Shown in pieces: positions 40,116 to 53,281 of a DNA stretch of 64,000 bases. The stretch is taken from positions 37,049-101,048 of the forward strand of contig NZ_PYWI01000016.1 in NCBI RefSeq assembly GCF_003049575.1, read 5' to 3'. The DNA is from Lysinibacillus parviboronicapiens. GTDB taxonomy: Bacteria; Bacillota; Bacilli; Bacillales_A; Planococcaceae. Both the position numbers and the translations under genes were made by a program. Position 1 is the stretch's first letter, and each line of letters starts with the position of its first letter. Under the pieces are notes generated by a model. That model did no database searches, was not told the origin of the DNA, and worked only from the letters and a program-made list of their open reading frames with translations.

Positions 40116-40192
40116 AGTAAACGGCTTAAATAAGCGAGAAATATTAGTAGTTAAGAATATCTACAACATTTAAAAGAATTTAGCGAAAAGAC

Positions 40193-40221
40193 TTGCTTAT
40201 TCTTTTTTTATTGTATATAAT
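40193..40221 (+). promoter_or_regulatory. Main S10-operon promoter
   Basis: TTGCTT (40193-40198) and a perfect TATAAT (40216-40221) are 17 bases apart, with transcription expected just before the S10 leader. Confidence 0.8.
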
Positions 40222-40224
40222 GTT

Positions 40225-40658
<434 letters not shown>

Positions 40659-40704
40659 TGGTAAAAACAATATAACATTTTAAAACTTACAGGAGGTGTG
40701 ACGA

Positions 40705-41334
40705 ATGGCTAAAGGAATCTTAGGTAGAAAAATTGGTATGACTCAAGTTTTCGCTGAAAACGGCGATTTAATCCCGGTAACAGTTATCGAAGCTGCTCCA
40801 AACGTAGTTCTTCAAAAGAAAACTGTTGATACAGATGGCTACGAAGCAATCCAAGTTGGTTTCGAAGATAAGCGTGTTAAGCTTTCTAACAAACCAGAAC
40901 AAGGTCACGTAGCAAAAGCGAATACTGCTCCTAAGCGCTTCATTCGTGAATTCCGCAACGTGAACGTTGAAGAATACGAAGTTGGTCAAGAAGTCAAAGT
41001 AGAAATTTTCGCAGAAGGCGATGTAATTGATGTAACAGGTGTTACTAAAGGTAAAGGTTTCCAAGGTGTTATCAAACGCCACGGACAATCTCGTGGTCCT
41101 ATGGCCCACGGTTCTCGTTACCACCGTCGTCCTGGTTCAATGGGTCCAGTTGCTCCGAACCGCGTATTTAAACAAAAGAAATTACCTGGTCAAATGGGTG
41201 GCACTGTAGTTACAATCCAAAACTTAGAAATCGTGAAAGTTGATGCGGAACGTAACTTACTACTTGTTAAAGGTAATGTTCCTGGTTCTAAAAAAGCTCT
41301 AGTTACAGTTAAAACTGCAATTAAAGCTAACTAA
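40705..41334 (+). CDS. rplC: 50S ribosomal protein L3
   Basis: The 209-residue protein starts [16 protein letters not shown] and contains the central loop [19 protein letters not shown] that reaches the peptidyl transferase centre, where linezolid- and tiamulin-related changes occur; the loop looks normal. It begins 46 bases after rpsJ behind AGGAGGTG. Confidence 0.98.
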   Translation: MAKGILGRKIGMTQVFAENGDLIPVTVIEAAPNVVLQKKTVDTDGYEAIQVGFEDKRVKLSNKPEQGHVAKANTAPKRFIREFRNVNVEEYEVGQEVKVEIFAEGDVIDVTGVTKGKGFQGVIKRHGQSRGPMAHGSRYHRRPGSMGPVAPNRVFKQKKLPGQMGGTVVTIQNLEIVKVDAERNLLLVKGNVPGSKKALVTVKTAIKAN

Positions 41335-41360
41335 TCACTTCGAGAAAGGAGGAAACAGGA

Positions 41361-41984
41361 ATGACAAAAGTATCTGTACTTAGTCAAACAGGTGCTTCAG
41401 TTGGTGAAATCGAGTTAAACGAAGCGATCTTCGGAATCGAGCCAAATGAAGCAGTATTATTCGACGCAGTAGTTGCACAACGCGCTTCTCTACGTCAAGG
41501 TAATCATAAGGTTAAAAACCGTTCTGAAGTTGCTGGTGGTGGTCGTAAACCATGGCGTCAAAAAGGAACTGGTCGTGCTCGTCAAGGTTCTATCCGTTCT
41601 CCACAATGGCGCGGTGGTGGTATCGTATTCGGTCCAACTCCACGTAGCTACTCTTATAAATTACCTAAAAAAGTTCGTCGTTTAGCTCTTAAATCAGCTT
41701 TATCAGCTAAAGTAGTAGAACAAAACTTCTTAGTTCTTGATGCTCTTACTCTAGCAGCACCAAAAACAAAAGAATTCACAAAAATCCTTAAAGATCTTTC
41801 TTTAGAGAAAAAATCTTTATTCGTTACTGCTGACCTAGATGAAAACGTAGCATTATCTGCTCGTAACATCCCTGGTGTAACAGTTTTAACTGCAAACGGA
41901 ATCAACGTTCTTGATCTTTTAGGTCATGAAAAAGTTGTATTCACTAAAGCTGCAGTAGAAAAAGTTGAGGAGGTGCTTGGATAA
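41361..41984 (+). CDS. rplD: 50S ribosomal protein L4
   Basis: The 207-residue protein includes the exit-tunnel loop [19 protein letters not shown] near residues 60-78, site of macrolide-resistance mutations elsewhere, here intact. L4 is the feedback regulator of the S10 operon in E. coli; in B. subtilis that role is less clear. Its stop overlaps the rplW ATG by one base. Confidence 0.98.
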   Translation: MTKVSVLSQTGASVGEIELNEAIFGIEPNEAVLFDAVVAQRASLRQGNHKVKNRSEVAGGGRKPWRQKGTGRARQGSIRSPQWRGGGIVFGPTPRSYSYKLPKKVRRLALKSALSAKVVEQNFLVLDALTLAAPKTKEFTKILKDLSLEKKSLFVTADLDENVALSARNIPGVTVLTANGINVLDLLGHEKVVFTKAAVEKVEEVLG

Positions 41985-42268
41985 TGGAAGCACGTGATAT
42001 TTTAAAACGTCCGGTCATTACTGAGCGTTCTTCAGAACTTATGGCAGAGAAAAAGTATACTTTCGAAGTAGACACTCGCGCTAACAAAACTCAAGTAAAA
42101 GACGCTGTAGAAGAAATCTTTGGTGTAGAAGTTGAGAAAGTAAACGTTCTTAACTACAAAGGTAAATTCAAACGCGTTGGCCGTTACGGTGGTTACACTA
42201 ACAAACGTCGTAAAGCGATTGTTAAATTAACTGCGGACAGCAAAGACATCGAATTATTCGAAATGTAA
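41984..42268 (+). CDS. rplW: 50S ribosomal protein L23
   Basis: This 94-residue protein starts [17 protein letters not shown]23 lies at the tunnel exit and docks trigger factor and SRP. GAGGAGGTGCTTGG precedes the start inside the end of rplD. Confidence 0.98.
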   Translation: MEARDILKRPVITERSSELMAEKKYTFEVDTRANKTQVKDAVEEIFGVEVEKVNVLNYKGKFKRVGRYGGYTNKRRKAIVKLTADSKDIELFEM

Positions 42269-42315
42269 TCCTTTAGGGATTTATGATTTGAACAATCAAG
42301 AAGGAGGGAAAACAC

Positions 42316-43146
42316 ATGGCGATTAAAAAGTATAAACCTACCTCTAATGGTCGTCGTAATATGACGTCATTAGACTTTGCGGAAATTACAACTAACAAGC
42401 CTGAGAAATCATTGCTTGAACCAACAAAACGCAAAGCTGGTCGTAACAACCAAGGTAAAATCACTGTTCGTCATCATGGTGGTGGTCATAAGAAGCAATA
42501 CCGTGTCATCGATTTCAAACGAATTAAAGATGGCATTCCGGCAAAAGTTGCTACTATCGAATATGATCCAAACCGTTCTGCGAATATCGCATTAATCAAC
42601 TACGCTGATGGAGCAAAAGCTTACATCTTAGCACCAAAAGGTCTAGAGGTTGGTCAAACAATCGTATCTGGTCCAGATGCTGATATTAAAGCAGGTAATG
42701 CATTACCATTAGCAAACATTCCAATGGGTACTACAATCCATAACATCGAGTTAAAACCTGGTAAAGGTGGCCAATTAGTACGTTCAGCTGGTACTTCAGC
42801 TCAAGTACTTGGTCGTGAAGATAAATACGTTATCGTACGTCTTCAATCAGGTGAAGTACGTTTAGTTCTTGCTACTTGCCGCGCTACAATCGGTCAAGTT
42901 GGTAACGAACAACACGAACTTGTAAACATCGGTAAAGCTGGTCGTAGCCGTTGGTTAGGTAAACGCCCAGTAGTTCGTGGTTCTGTAATGAACCCTAACG
43001 ATCACCCACACGGTGGTGGTGAAGGACGTTCTCCAATCGGACGTAAATCACCAATGACTCCTTGGGGTAAACCAGCTCTTGGTTACAAAACTCGCAAGAA
43101 GAAAAACAAATCGGATAAATTTATCATCCGTAGTCGTAAAAAATAA
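42316..43146 (+). CDS. rplB: 50S ribosomal protein L2
   Basis: The 276-residue protein has the C-terminal motif [21 protein letters not shown] (partly quoted) with the histidine close to the peptidyl transferase centre. It joins subunits and is the most conserved large-subunit protein. The start lies 47 bases after rplW behind AGGAGGG. Confidence 0.98.
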   Translation: MAIKKYKPTSNGRRNMTSLDFAEITTNKPEKSLLEPTKRKAGRNNQGKITVRHHGGGHKKQYRVIDFKRIKDGIPAKVATIEYDPNRSANIALINYADGAKAYILAPKGLEVGQTIVSGPDADIKAGNALPLANIPMGTTIHNIELKPGKGGQLVRSAGTSAQVLGREDKYVIVRLQSGEVRLVLATCRATIGQVGNEQHELVNIGKAGRSRWLGKRPVVRGSVMNPNDHPHGGGEGRSPIGRKSPMTPWGKPALGYKTRKKKNKSDKFIIRSRKK

Positions 43147-43158
43147 AGTGGTTAAACT

Positions 43159-43179
43159 ACGGTTCTATGTGAGAGCCGT
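43159..43179 (+). other. Hairpin between rplB and rpsS
   Basis: ACGGTTCT (43159-43166) and AGAGCCGT (43172-43179) are perfect complements around ATGTG, in the 60-base gap before rpsS. No T-run follows. Confidence 0.5.
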
Positions 43180-43206
43180 GGTGGAATCACAGAGGGAGGT
43201 TCCTAC

Positions 43207-43485
43207 ATGGGTCGCAGCTTGAAAAAAGGACCTTTTGTCGATGACCACTTAATGAAAAAAGTGGAAGCACAAGAGGCTTCTGAGAAAAAACAAGTTATTA
43301 AAACTTGGTCTCGCCGTTCTACAATTTTCCCGACTTTCATCGGTTTAACGATTGCTGTATATGATGGACGTAAACATGTTCCTGTATACGTTACTGAAGA
43401 TATGGTAGGCCACAAACTTGGTGAGTTCGCGCCGACACGTACTTACAAAGGTCACGGTGCAGACGACAAGAAAACAAGACGCTAA
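43207..43485 (+). CDS. rpsS: 30S ribosomal protein S19
   Basis: This 92-residue protein ([18 protein letters not shown]) includes the S19 signature [19 protein letters not shown] in the form [19 protein letters not shown]. It binds S13 and 16S rRNA at the 30S head. GGAGG precedes the ATG by eight bases. Confidence 0.98.
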   Translation: MGRSLKKGPFVDDHLMKKVEAQEASEKKQVIKTWSRRSTIFPTFIGLTIAVYDGRKHVPVYVTEDMVGHKLGEFAPTRTYKGHGADDKKTRR

Positions 43486-43507
43486 TTTTGAGAGGAGGTA
43501 AATCCTA

Positions 43508-43852
43508 ATGACACAAGCTAAAGCTATCGCTCGCACAGTACGCATTGCCCCTCGTAAAGTACGTCTAGTTGTAGACTTAATCCGAGGTAAGCAAGTTGGT
43601 GAAGCAGTTGCAATTTTACGTCATACTCCAAAAGCGGCGTCTCCAGTCGTTGAGAAAGTATTAAAATCTGCAGTTGCTAACGCTGAGCACAACTACGATC
43701 TTGACATCAACTCTTTAGTAGTTTCTGAAGTATTTGTTGATGAAGGTCCAACATTAAAACGTTTCCGTCCACGTGCACAAGGACGTGCAAGCGCAATTAA
43801 CAAACGCACAAGCCACATTACTCTAGTGGTATCTGAGAAGAAGGAGGGTTAA
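43508..43852 (+). CDS. rplV: 50S ribosomal protein L22
   Basis: The 114-residue protein has a globular domain and the long beta-hairpin [19 protein letters not shown] lining the exit tunnel, where macrolide-resistance deletions occur in other species; none is seen. Only three bases separate it from rpsC. Confidence 0.98.
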   Translation: MTQAKAIARTVRIAPRKVRLVVDLIRGKQVGEAVAILRHTPKAASPVVEKVLKSAVANAEHNYDLDINSLVVSEVFVDEGPTLKRFRPRAQGRASAINKRTSHITLVVSEKKEG

Positions 43853-43855
43853 TCC

Positions 43856-44509
43856 GTGGGTCAAAAAGTACATCCAATAGGACTGCGCGTTGGTATTATT
43901 CGTGACTGGGAGTCAAAATGGTACGCTGAAAAAGACTATGCAACTCTACTTCACGAAGACATCAAAGTGCGTAAATATATTGAAACGGCTCTTAAAGACG
44001 CATCAGTTTCTAAAGTTGAAATTGAACGTGCTACAAACCGTGTAAACATTACAATTCACACTGCGAAACCAGGTATGGTAATCGGTAAAGGTGGTACTGA
44101 AGTTGAAAACCTTCGTAAATACCTTGGCGATTTAACTGGTAAACGTGTACACATCAACATCATCGAAATCAAACGTGCTGATCTTGACGCTCGTCTAGTA
44201 GCTGAAAACATCGCTCGTCAATTAGAAAACCGTGTATCATTCCGTCGTGCGCAAAAGCAAGCGATCCAACGTACAATCCGTGCTGGTGCAAAAGGAATTA
44301 AAACACAAGTATCTGGTCGTTTAGGTGGCGCTGATATCGCGCGTGCCGAACACTATAGTGAAGGAACTGTTCCACTTCATACTCTACGTGCTGACATCGA
44401 CTATGCACACGCAGAAGCTGACACTACTTACGGTAAATTAGGCGTTAAAGTATGGATCTACCGTGGTGAAGTTCTTCCTACGAAGAAATCTGTGGAAGGA
44501 GGCAAATAA
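43856..44509 (+). CDS. rpsC: 30S ribosomal protein S3
   Basis: At 217 residues it has the KH domain with [18 protein letters not shown] near 74-91 and the C-terminal domain [16 protein letters not shown]3 lines the mRNA entry. It starts with GTG, AAGGAGGG being nine bases upstream inside rplV. Confidence 0.98.
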   Translation: MGQKVHPIGLRVGIIRDWESKWYAEKDYATLLHEDIKVRKYIETALKDASVSKVEIERATNRVNITIHTAKPGMVIGKGGTEVENLRKYLGDLTGKRVHINIIEIKRADLDARLVAENIARQLENRVSFRRAQKQAIQRTIRAGAKGIKTQVSGRLGGADIARAEHYSEGTVPLHTLRADIDYAHAEADTTYGKLGVKVWIYRGEVLPTKKSVEGGK

Positions 44510-44510
44510 T

Positions 44511-45135
<625 letters not shown>

Positions 45136-45138
45136 TAA

Positions 45139-45417
<279 letters not shown>

Positions 45418-45460
45418 TAACTATTTCGGAACAACCAATTTCCGAAGGGAGGTAACCTAA

Positions 45461-45829
45461 GTGATCCAACAAGAAAGTCGTATGAAAGTTGCTGACAACT
45501 CAGGTGCACGTGAAGTTCTTACAATTAAAGTGCTTGGTGGCTCTGGCCGTAAAACTGCTAACATCGGTGATATCGTTGTATGTACAGTTAAGAAAGCAAC
45601 ACCAGGTGGCGTTGTCAAGAAGGGTGACGTTGTTAAAGCTGTTATCGTTCGTACTAAATCAGGCGTTCGTCGTAAAGACGGTACGTACATCAAATTTGAT
45701 GAAAATGCTTGTGTAATTATTCGTGATGACAAATCACCACGCGGAACTCGTATTTTCGGACCTGTTGCACGTGAATTACGTGACAGCAACTTCATGAAAA
45801 TCGTTTCTCTAGCTCCAGAAGTTCTTTAA
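45461..45829 (+). CDS. rplN: 50S ribosomal protein L14
   Basis: The 122-residue protein starts at GTG ([18 protein letters not shown]), and has the signature [21 protein letters not shown]14 forms an intersubunit bridge and binds the silencing factor RsfS. GGGAGGTAACCTAA precedes the start. Confidence 0.98.
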   Translation: MIQQESRMKVADNSGAREVLTIKVLGGSGRKTANIGDIVVCTVKKATPGGVVKKGDVVKAVIVRTKSGVRRKDGTYIKFDENACVIIRDDKSPRGTRIFGPVARELRDSNFMKIVSLAPEVL

Positions 45830-45864
45830 TTTCATGACAGTGCCAATCAAGGAGGTGCGACAGC

Positions 45865-46173
45865 ATGCATGTAAAAAAAGGTGACAAGGTTAAGGTTATC
45901 ACTGGTAAAGACAAAGGCAAAGAAGGAGTAATCCTTGCTTCTTTCCCTAAACAAGATCGCGTTCTTGTTGAAGGTGTTAATATCGTGAAAAAACACGTTA
46001 AACCTAACCAATTGAATCCACAAGGTGGGATTGTAAGCCAAGAGGCTGCAATTCACGTTTCGAACGTAATGCTAATCGATCCTAAATCTGGCGAGCCGAC
46101 TCGTGTAGGTTATAAAATCGAAAACGGTAAAAAAGTTCGTGTTGCAAAAAAATCAGGTGCAGTAATCGACTAA
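45865..46173 (+). CDS. rplX: 50S ribosomal protein L24
   Basis: The 102-residue KOW-domain protein ([21 protein letters not shown]) is an early assembly initiator of the 50S subunit. It begins the part called the spc operon in E. coli; the E. coli S8 target lies nearby, but no such site was identified here. Confidence 0.98.
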   Translation: MHVKKGDKVKVITGKDKGKEGVILASFPKQDRVLVEGVNIVKKHVKPNQLNPQGGIVSQEAAIHVSNVMLIDPKSGEPTRVGYKIENGKKVRVAKKSGAVID

Positions 46174-46202
46174 TTAGTAAATAAAAGAAGGGAGGTACAC
46201 AC

Positions 46203-46742
46203 ATGAGCCGCCTAAAAGAAAAATATTTAAATGAAGTTTCACCTGCTCTTATGAGCAAGTTTGGATATAAATCAGTTATGCAATTGCCGAAAGTTGACAA
46301 AATCGTTATCAACATGGGTGTTGGTGATGCTGTTCAAAACTCTAAAGCATTAGATGCAGCTGTAGAAGAATTAACAATTATCACTGGTCAAAAACCAGTT
46401 GTAACTAAAGCGAAAAAATCGATCGCTGGTTTCCGTTTACGTGAAGGTATGCCTATCGGTGCTAAAGTTACATTACGCGGTGAGCGTATGTATGAATTCT
46501 TGGACAAATTAATTTCAATTTCACTTCCTCGTGTACGTGACTTCCGTGGTGTTTCTAAAAAAGCATTCGATGGTCGCGGTAACTACACTCTAGGTGTTAA
46601 AGAGCAATTAATTTTCCCAGAAATCGATTACGATAAAGTTTCAAAAGTACGCGGTATGGACATCGTGATCGTAACGACAGCGAACTCTGACGAAGAAGCT
46701 CGCGAGTTATTGACACAATTCGGTATGCCGTTCCAAAAGTAA
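46203..46742 (+). CDS. rplE: 50S ribosomal protein L5
   Basis: The 179-residue protein has the P-site tRNA contacting loop and [19 protein letters not shown] near 127-145. It binds 5S rRNA in the central protuberance. Start ATG lies behind GGGAGGTACAC. Confidence 0.98.
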   Translation: MSRLKEKYLNEVSPALMSKFGYKSVMQLPKVDKIVINMGVGDAVQNSKALDAAVEELTIITGQKPVVTKAKKSIAGFRLREGMPIGAKVTLRGERMYEFLDKLISISLPRVRDFRGVSKKAFDGRGNYTLGVKEQLIFPEIDYDKVSKVRGMDIVIVTTANSDEEARELLTQFGMPFQK

Positions 46743-46949
<207 letters not shown>

Positions 46950-46978
46950 TCCCCTAATTTGGGAAGGAGGTAAATGTA

Positions 46979-47377
46979 ATGACAATGACTGATCCGATTG
47001 CAGATATGCTTACTCGCATTCGTAATGCGAACATGGTTCGTCACGAGAAGTTAGAAGTACCGGCTTCCAACGTGAAAAAAGAAATCGCTGAAATTTTAAA
47101 GCGTGAAGGTTTCGTACGTGACGTAGAATACGTGGAAGACAACAAGCAAGGTATTATCCGTATCTTCTTAAAATACGGTAAAGATAACGAGCGTGTTATC
47201 ACTGGCTTAAAACGTATTTCTAAACCTGGTCTACGTGTATATGCTAAAACAAATGAAGTTCCTAAAGTACTGAACGGTCTTGGTATCGCTTTAGTGTCAA
47301 CTTCACAAGGTTTATTAACAGATAAAGAAGCTCGCGCTAAACAAGTTGGCGGCGAAGTTCTAGCATACGTTTGGTAA
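46979..47377 (+). CDS. rpsH: 30S ribosomal protein S8
   Basis: The 132-residue protein ([19 protein letters not shown]) has the C-terminal signature [14 protein letters not shown]8 binds helix 21 of 16S rRNA and is the translational repressor of the spc operon in E. coli. ATG 46979 follows AGGAGGTAAATGTA; ATG 46985 is an alternative. Confidence 0.98.
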   Translation: MTMTDPIADMLTRIRNANMVRHEKLEVPASNVKKEIAEILKREGFVRDVEYVEDNKQGIIRIFLKYGKDNERVITGLKRISKPGLRVYAKTNEVPKVLNGLGIALVSTSQGLLTDKEARAKQVGGEVLAYVW

Positions 47378-47407
47378 TTAGCAATAAATGAATGGAGGTG
47401 CAACTAA

Positions 47408-47947
47408 ATGTCTCGTGTAGGTAAAAAAATTATCGAGGTACCAGCTAACGTAACTGTTACTGTTGCAGCTGACAACACTGTTACTGTTAAAGGTCCTAAA
47501 GGCGAACTTGTTCGTTCTTTCCACCAAGATATGAAAATTGAGCAAGAAGGTAATGCGATCTCTGTATCTCGTCCTTCTGACTCAAAAGAACACCGCACAA
47601 ACCACGGTACAACTCGTGCGCTTTTAGCGAACATGGTTACTGGTGTTTCTGCAGGTTTCGAAAAATCATTAGAACTAATCGGTGTCGGTTACCGTGCGCA
47701 ATTACAAGGAAAAAAACTTGTTCTTAACGTAGGTTACTCTCACCCAGTTGAGTTCACGCCTGAAGATGGTCTAGAAGTAGAAGTTCCTTCTAATACTAAA
47801 ATCATCGTTAAAGGTATTAGCAAAGAACGCGTTGGCGCTCTTGCATCTAACATCCGTGACGTTCGTCCACCAGAGCCGTACAAAGGTAAAGGTATCCGTT
47901 ACGAAGGCGAATACGTTCGTCGTAAAGAAGGTAAAACAGGTAAATAA
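47408..47947 (+). CDS. rplF: 50S ribosomal protein L6
   Basis: This 179-residue protein has the two tandem L6 domains and the C-terminal signature [16 protein letters not shown]. It sits near the sarcin-ricin loop. ATG follows GGAGGTGCAACTAA. Confidence 0.98.
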   Translation: MSRVGKKIIEVPANVTVTVAADNTVTVKGPKGELVRSFHQDMKIEQEGNAISVSRPSDSKEHRTNHGTTRALLANMVTGVSAGFEKSLELIGVGYRAQLQGKKLVLNVGYSHPVEFTPEDGLEVEVPSNTKIIVKGISKERVGALASNIRDVRPPEPYKGKGIRYEGEYVRRKEGKTGK

Positions 47948-47979
47948 TGCTGCGTAAGCATTAGAAAGGAGTGACCCTT

Positions 47980-48339
47980 GTGATTACGAAACAGGATAAA
48001 AATCAAGTTCGTAAAAAACGTCATGCGCGAGTTCGTTCTAAAATTTCGGGTACAGCTGAGCGTCCACGCTTAAACGTATTCCGTTCTAACAAGAACATCT
48101 ACGCTCAACTTATCGATGACGTAGCAGGCGTAACTATTGTTAGCGCATCTTCTCAAGAAAATGGTTTTGAAGGTGCTGGTAGCAACGTTGAAGCTGCATC
48201 AAAAATCGGTGAAACAATCGCGAAACGCGCTGCGGAAAAAAATATTACTGCTATAGTTTTTGACCGTGGTGGTTACTTATATCATGGACGTGTGAAAGCT
48301 TTAGCTGAAGCTGCACGTGAGAACGGTTTAGAATTTTAA
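47980..48339 (+). CDS. rplR: 50S ribosomal protein L18
   Basis: From GTG 47980 the protein is 119 residues ([19 protein letters not shown]), in line with B. subtilis MITK. It binds 5S rRNA. AAAGGAGTGA lies seven bases upstream; the in-frame GTG at 47971 is inside that site. Confidence 0.97.
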   Translation: MITKQDKNQVRKKRHARVRSKISGTAERPRLNVFRSNKNIYAQLIDDVAGVTIVSASSQENGFEGAGSNVEAASKIGETIAKRAAEKNITAIVFDRGGYLYHGRVKALAEAARENGLEF

Positions 48340-48360
48340 TAAGAAGGAGGGACACATTTC

Positions 48361-48864
48361 ATGAGTCGAATTGACGCAAACAAACTTGGAGAACTTGAAG
48401 AACGCGTAGTTACTATTAACCGTGTTGCTAAAGTTGTTAAAGGTGGACGTCGCTTCCGCTTCACAGCACTAGTTGTTGTTGGCGATAGAAACGGTCATGT
48501 AGGTTTTGGTACTGGTAAAGCTCAAGAGGTTCCAGATGCTATCCGTAAAGCTGTTGAAGATGCGAAGAAAAACTTAGTAGAAGTGCCACGTGTTGGTGGA
48601 ACAACTCCACACTTAGTGCTTGGTCGCTTCGGTGCAGGAGAAATCCTAATCAAACCTGCTGCTCCTGGTACAGGGGTTATCGCTGGTGGTCCAGTACGTG
48701 CCGTACTAGAACTAGCTGGTATTACTGATATTCTTTCAAAATCACTTGGATCAAACACACCAATCAATATGGTTCGTGCTACTGTTCAAGGTTTAACTGA
48801 ATTAAAACGCGTAGAGGACGTAGCGAAATTACGTGGTAAATCAGTGGAAGAAATATTAGGATAA
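48361..48864 (+). CDS. rpsE: 30S ribosomal protein S5
   Basis: The 167-residue protein has the double-stranded-RNA-binding-like N domain with the loop [13 protein letters not shown] near 22-34, where spectinomycin-resistance changes occur; the loop looks wild type. It helps fidelity and mRNA entry. GGAGGG lies nine bases before the ATG. Confidence 0.98.
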
Positions 48865-48877
48865 GGGGGGAATAATA

Positions 48878-49060
48878 ATGGCTAATAAATTAGAAATCAC
48901 CCTTACAAAATCTGTGATTGGTTCAAAACCAGCACAACGCAAAACTATTGAAGCTTTAGGTTTACGTAAATTAAACCAAACTGTAGAGAAAGCTGATAAT
49001 GCAGCAACTCGCGGTATGCTTGATGTAGTAGCTCACTTAGTTACTGTAAAAGAAAACTAA
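48878..49060 (+). CDS. rpmD: 50S ribosomal protein L30
   Basis: This 60-residue protein ([22 protein letters not shown]) lies 13 bases after rpsE behind AAGGGGGG. It is not essential in all bacteria but conserved in Bacillales. Confidence 0.97.
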   Translation: MANKLEITLTKSVIGSKPAQRKTIEALGLRKLNQTVEKADNAATRGMLDVVAHLVTVKEN

Positions 49061-49094
49061 TTTTTAATTAACGAACAAGGAGGTGCCATCCAAT

Positions 49095-49535
49095 ATGAAA
49101 CTTCATGAGTTAAAACCAGCAGAAGGTTCCCGTAAAGTACGTAACCGCGTAGGTCGCGGTATCGGTTCTGGTAACGGTAAAACTGCAGGTAGAGGTCATA
49201 AAGGTCAAAACTCTCGTTCTGGCGGCGGTGTACGCCCAGGATTCGAAGGTGGTCAAAACCCTTTATTCCGTCGTTTACCGAAACGCGGCTTTACTAACAT
49301 TAACCGTAAAGAGTACGCGATCGTTAATCTTGACACATTAAACCGTTTCGAAGATGGTGCAGAAGTAACAACTGCATTATTACTTGAAACAGGTCTAGTG
49401 AGCAATGAAAAAGCTGGAATTAAAGTTCTTGGAAACGGAACTCTTAACAAAAAGCTTACAGTAAAAGCTCATAAATTCTCAGCTTCGGCTAAAGAAGCAA
49501 TTGAAAATGCCGGCGGAACTACTGAGGTGATTTAA
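49095..49535 (+). CDS. rplO: 50S ribosomal protein L15
   Basis: From ATG 49095 the protein is 146 residues ([20 protein letters not shown]), with a long glycine-rich N-terminal extension [19 protein letters not shown] penetrating the 50S core. AAGGAGGTG lies upstream; GTG 49083 is within that site. The stop overlaps secY by one base. Confidence 0.98.
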   Translation: MKLHELKPAEGSRKVRNRVGRGIGSGNGKTAGRGHKGQNSRSGGGVRPGFEGGQNPLFRRLPKRGFTNINRKEYAIVNLDTLNRFEDGAEVTTALLLETGLVSNEKAGIKVLGNGTLNKKLTVKAHKFSASAKEAIENAGGTTEVI

Positions 49536-50830
49536 TGTTTCAGACAATCTCTAACTTTATGCGTGTTCGAGATATAAGAAATAAAATCATTTTCACTCTT
49601 TTAATGTTAATCGTTTTCCGTATTGGTACATTTATACCAGTACCGAACGTTGACGCTAATGTATTAAAGGCAACTGATGAGTTTAACCTCGTTGGTTTCC
49701 TCAATACTTTTGGCGGTGGTGCACTGAGTAACTTCTCTATCTTTGCGATGGGAATTATGCCTTACATCACAGCCTCAATCATTGTTCAGCTTTTGCAAAT
49801 GGACGTAGTACCGAAATTTGCTGAGTGGGCAAAGCAAGGTGAAGTCGGAAGACGTAAACTTGCACAATTTACTCGTTACTTTACTATTATTCTTGCTTTT
49901 ATCCAATCATTCGCGATGTCATTTGGTTTTAATAAAATGTATGGTGGATCTTTGATTAAAGAAGAAGGAATTTTAACATATGTTACAATTTCTATTGTAT
50001 TAACGGCGGGTACAGCATTCCTTGTATGGCTTGCTGAACAAATTACTGCTCATGGTGTTGGTAATGGTATTTCCGTTGTTATCTTCGCAGGTATCGTTGC
50101 CGCATTACCTACAGCAGCAAACCAAATTTACGCACAACAAATCGAGGATGCAGGTGATGAACTGTTTGTTAACATCATTGTCCTTGCATTACTTGCTTTA
50201 ATCTTACTTGCTATTGTAGTTGGTGTTATCTATGTGCAACAAGCACTACGTAAAATTCCAATTCAATATGCTAAACGAGTTACTGGACGTAACCAACAAA
50301 CAGGTGGTCAACAAACGCACTTACCGTTAAAAGTAAATGCTGCAGGGGTTATTCCGGTAATCTTCTCAGTCGCGTTCATTGTGACACCTCGAACACTAGC
50401 TACGTTCTTTGGTCAGAATAATGTAACGTCTTTCATTGAAAACACGTTTGATTATACTAAACCTGTTGGAATGATTATTTACATTGCACTGATCGTCGCG
50501 TTCACATATTTCTATGCGTTCGTACAAGTGAACCCAGAGAATGTGGCAGACAACTTGAAAAAACAGGGTGCTTACATTCCAGGTATTCGCCCGGGTGAAA
50601 ACACTCAAACGTATTTAACAAGCGTGTTATATCGTTTGACATTTGTCGGAGCGATTTTCTTGACTGTTATTGCTGTAATGCCGATTTTATTCATTAATTT
50701 GATGAAATTACCTGCCTCGGTGCAGATCGGTGGTACTAGTATTATTATCGTAGTCGGCGTAGCGCTAGAAACGATGAAACAGCTAGAGTCTCAACTTGTT
50801 AAACGTCACTACAAAGGCTTTATGAAATAA
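49535..50830 (+). CDS. secY: Preprotein translocase channel SecY
   Basis: The 431-residue protein has ten transmembrane helices, starting with RNKIIFTLLMLIVFRIGTF near 16-34, and the signature GIMPYITASIIVQLL near 73-87 in the plug and gate region. It forms the Sec channel with SecE (in this window) and SecG. ATG overlaps the rplO stop, with GAGGTGATT as ribosome site. Confidence 0.98.
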   Translation: MFQTISNFMRVRDIRNKIIFTLLMLIVFRIGTFIPVPNVDANVLKATDEFNLVGFLNTFGGGALSNFSIFAMGIMPYITASIIVQLLQMDVVPKFAEWAKQGEVGRRKLAQFTRYFTIILAFIQSFAMSFGFNKMYGGSLIKEEGILTYVTISIVLTAGTAFLVWLAEQITAHGVGNGISVVIFAGIVAALPTAANQIYAQQIEDAGDELFVNIIVLALLALILLAIVVGVIYVQQALRKIPIQYAKRVTGRNQQTGGQQTHLPLKVNAAGVIPVIFSVAFIVTPRTLATFFGQNNVTSFIENTFDYTKPVGMIIYIALIVAFTYFYAFVQVNPENVADNLKKQGAYIPGIRPGENTQTYLTSVLYRLTFVGAIFLTVIAVMPILFINLMKLPASVQIGGTSIIIVVGVALETMKQLESQLVKRHYKGFMK

Positions 50831-50865
50831 TGTTGGTTTTTAGGGAACGCTCGCTCGTTTCCTGA

Positions 50866-51552
<687 letters not shown>

Positions 51553-51577
51553 TACCCGGCTCCGGGCGCAGAGTACT

Positions 51578-51602
51578 GCTTCCGCGGGAGGCATGCGGAA
51601 GC
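51578..51602 (+). other. GC-rich hairpin just after adk
   Basis: GCTTCCGC (51578-51585) and GCGGAAGC (51595-51602) are perfect complements. The surrounding 50 bases (CCCGGCTCCGGGCGC) are far richer in GC than the neighbourhood. A seven-T run lies 17 bases later, so termination is uncertain. Confidence 0.55.
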
Positions 51603-51664
51603 AACAACGAAACATAATTTTTTTGAGAGTTGCAAAAGCATATTGTGCCCGGTATATATTTCTT

Positions 51665-51879
51665 TTAAAAAGTGCAACATTACTTTTGAGAGAGTATAAT
51701 GGGTTTCGTGGAAGCATCTGTGTAACGGGTATGAATATCTCATCCAAGACATTCCGGTATTCGTGTAAACATGGGAGATTCAGTGCCCTTACTGGTCCTG
51801 TCTATTCCGTGGATTGTGTGAAGCGAAACCAGACGAGCGTCTTTCTAACATCTCTCATACAATCCAAACATATGTTGAA
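51665..51879 (+). pseudogene. map: Degraded remnant of methionine aminopeptidase gene map
   Basis: Three frames carry pieces of Map in the correct order: KSATLLLREYNGFRGSICV (51668-51724, Map has YNGFRGSICV), then a shifted frame with NGYEYLIQDIP (51724-51756, cf. NEELVHGIP), a stretch matching the HGDSA region (about 51768-51800), and RGLCEAKPDERLSNISHTIQ (51808-51867), followed by TYVE. Large deletions remove the N-terminal part, the metal ligands and the C-terminal half. The position between adk and infA is exactly that of map in B. subtilis. An intact map must lie elsewhere if the cell is viable. Confidence 0.9.
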
Positions 51880-51967
51880 ACGAGGTTGCTTCTATAGTTG
51901 CAGCAGATATATCCGTTTGATGTAACGATGAGAACTTTAATTTGCATATAGAGAGGAGACAGAGTAG

Positions 51968-52186
51968 ATGGCGAAAGATGATGTAATTGAAGTCGAAGGG
52001 ACAGTTGTTGAGACTTTGCCAAACGCGATGTTTAAGGTAGAATTAGAAAATGGACATGTGATTTTAGCACACGTATCTGGTAAGATTCGTATGCACTTTA
52101 TCCGCATTCTACCTGGAGATAAGGTTACTATTGAGTTATCTCCTTATGATTTAACTCGCGGTCGTATCACATACCGTTTTAAATAA
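51968..52186 (+). CDS. infA: Translation initiation factor IF-1
   Basis: The 72-residue OB-fold protein ([21 protein letters not shown]) is almost identical to B. subtilis IF-1. It occupies the A site during initiation. ATG follows GAGAGGAGACAGAGTAG. The KOW-type small gene found before infA in B. subtilis was not seen. Confidence 0.98.
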   Translation: MAKDDVIEVEGTVVETLPNAMFKVELENGHVILAHVSGKIRMHFIRILPGDKVTIELSPYDLTRGRITYRFK

Positions 52187-52223
52187 TCTTTTGCGCTCCG
52201 GACTACTAAGGAGGTTAGGTTAG

Positions 52224-52337
<114 letters not shown>

Positions 52338-52361
52338 TTCTAAAGGAGGTGCACAACGTAC

Positions 52362-52727
52362 ATGGCACGTATTGCTGGTGTTGACATTCCTCGCGACAAA
52401 CGCGTGGTAATTTCATTAACTTACATTTACGGTATTGGTAAAACTACAGCTCAGAAAGTATTAGCTGATGCAGGTATCTCTGAAGATACACGCGTACGCG
52501 ACTTAACTGAAGATGAGTTAAACAAAATCCGTGAACAACTTGACTCTTACAAACTTGAAGGTGACTTACGTCGCGAAACTTCATTAAATATTAAACGTCT
52601 GATGGAAATCGGTTCATTCCGTGGTATCCGTCACCGTCGTGGTTTACCTGTTCGTGGTCAAAATACGAAGAACAACGCGCGTACGCGTAAAGGTCCTCGT
52701 AAAACAGTTGCGAACAAGAAAAAATAA
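52362..52727 (+). CDS. rpsM: 30S ribosomal protein S13
   Basis: The 121-residue protein ([19 protein letters not shown]) has the signature [16 protein letters not shown] and a basic tail that touches P-site tRNA. ATG lies behind AAGGAGGTGC. Confidence 0.98.
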   Translation: MARIAGVDIPRDKRVVISLTYIYGIGKTTAQKVLADAGISEDTRVRDLTEDELNKIREQLDSYKLEGDLRRETSLNIKRLMEIGSFRGIRHRRGLPVRGQNTKNNARTRKGPRKTVANKKK

Positions 52728-52734
52728 TCGGTAA

Positions 52735-53142
<408 letters not shown>

Positions 53143-53150
53143 TGGGTGCG

Positions 53151-53175
53151 TCTCATATTGTATGAGAACATCATT
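53151..53175 (+). other. Hairpin in the rpsK-rpoA gap
   Basis: TCTCAT (53151-53156) pairs with ATGAGA (53162-53167), with TTTTTT six bases later. It may give weak termination or pausing in the 139-base gap before rpoA. Confidence 0.4.
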
Positions 53176-53281
53176 TTTTGTACAGACTGTCTTGTGCAGA
53201 TAAATAACGATACGTCAATGACGATCGAATCTATGATGGAAAGAACCTATACATTCGATGTTTTGAGGGAGGGTAAATGAA

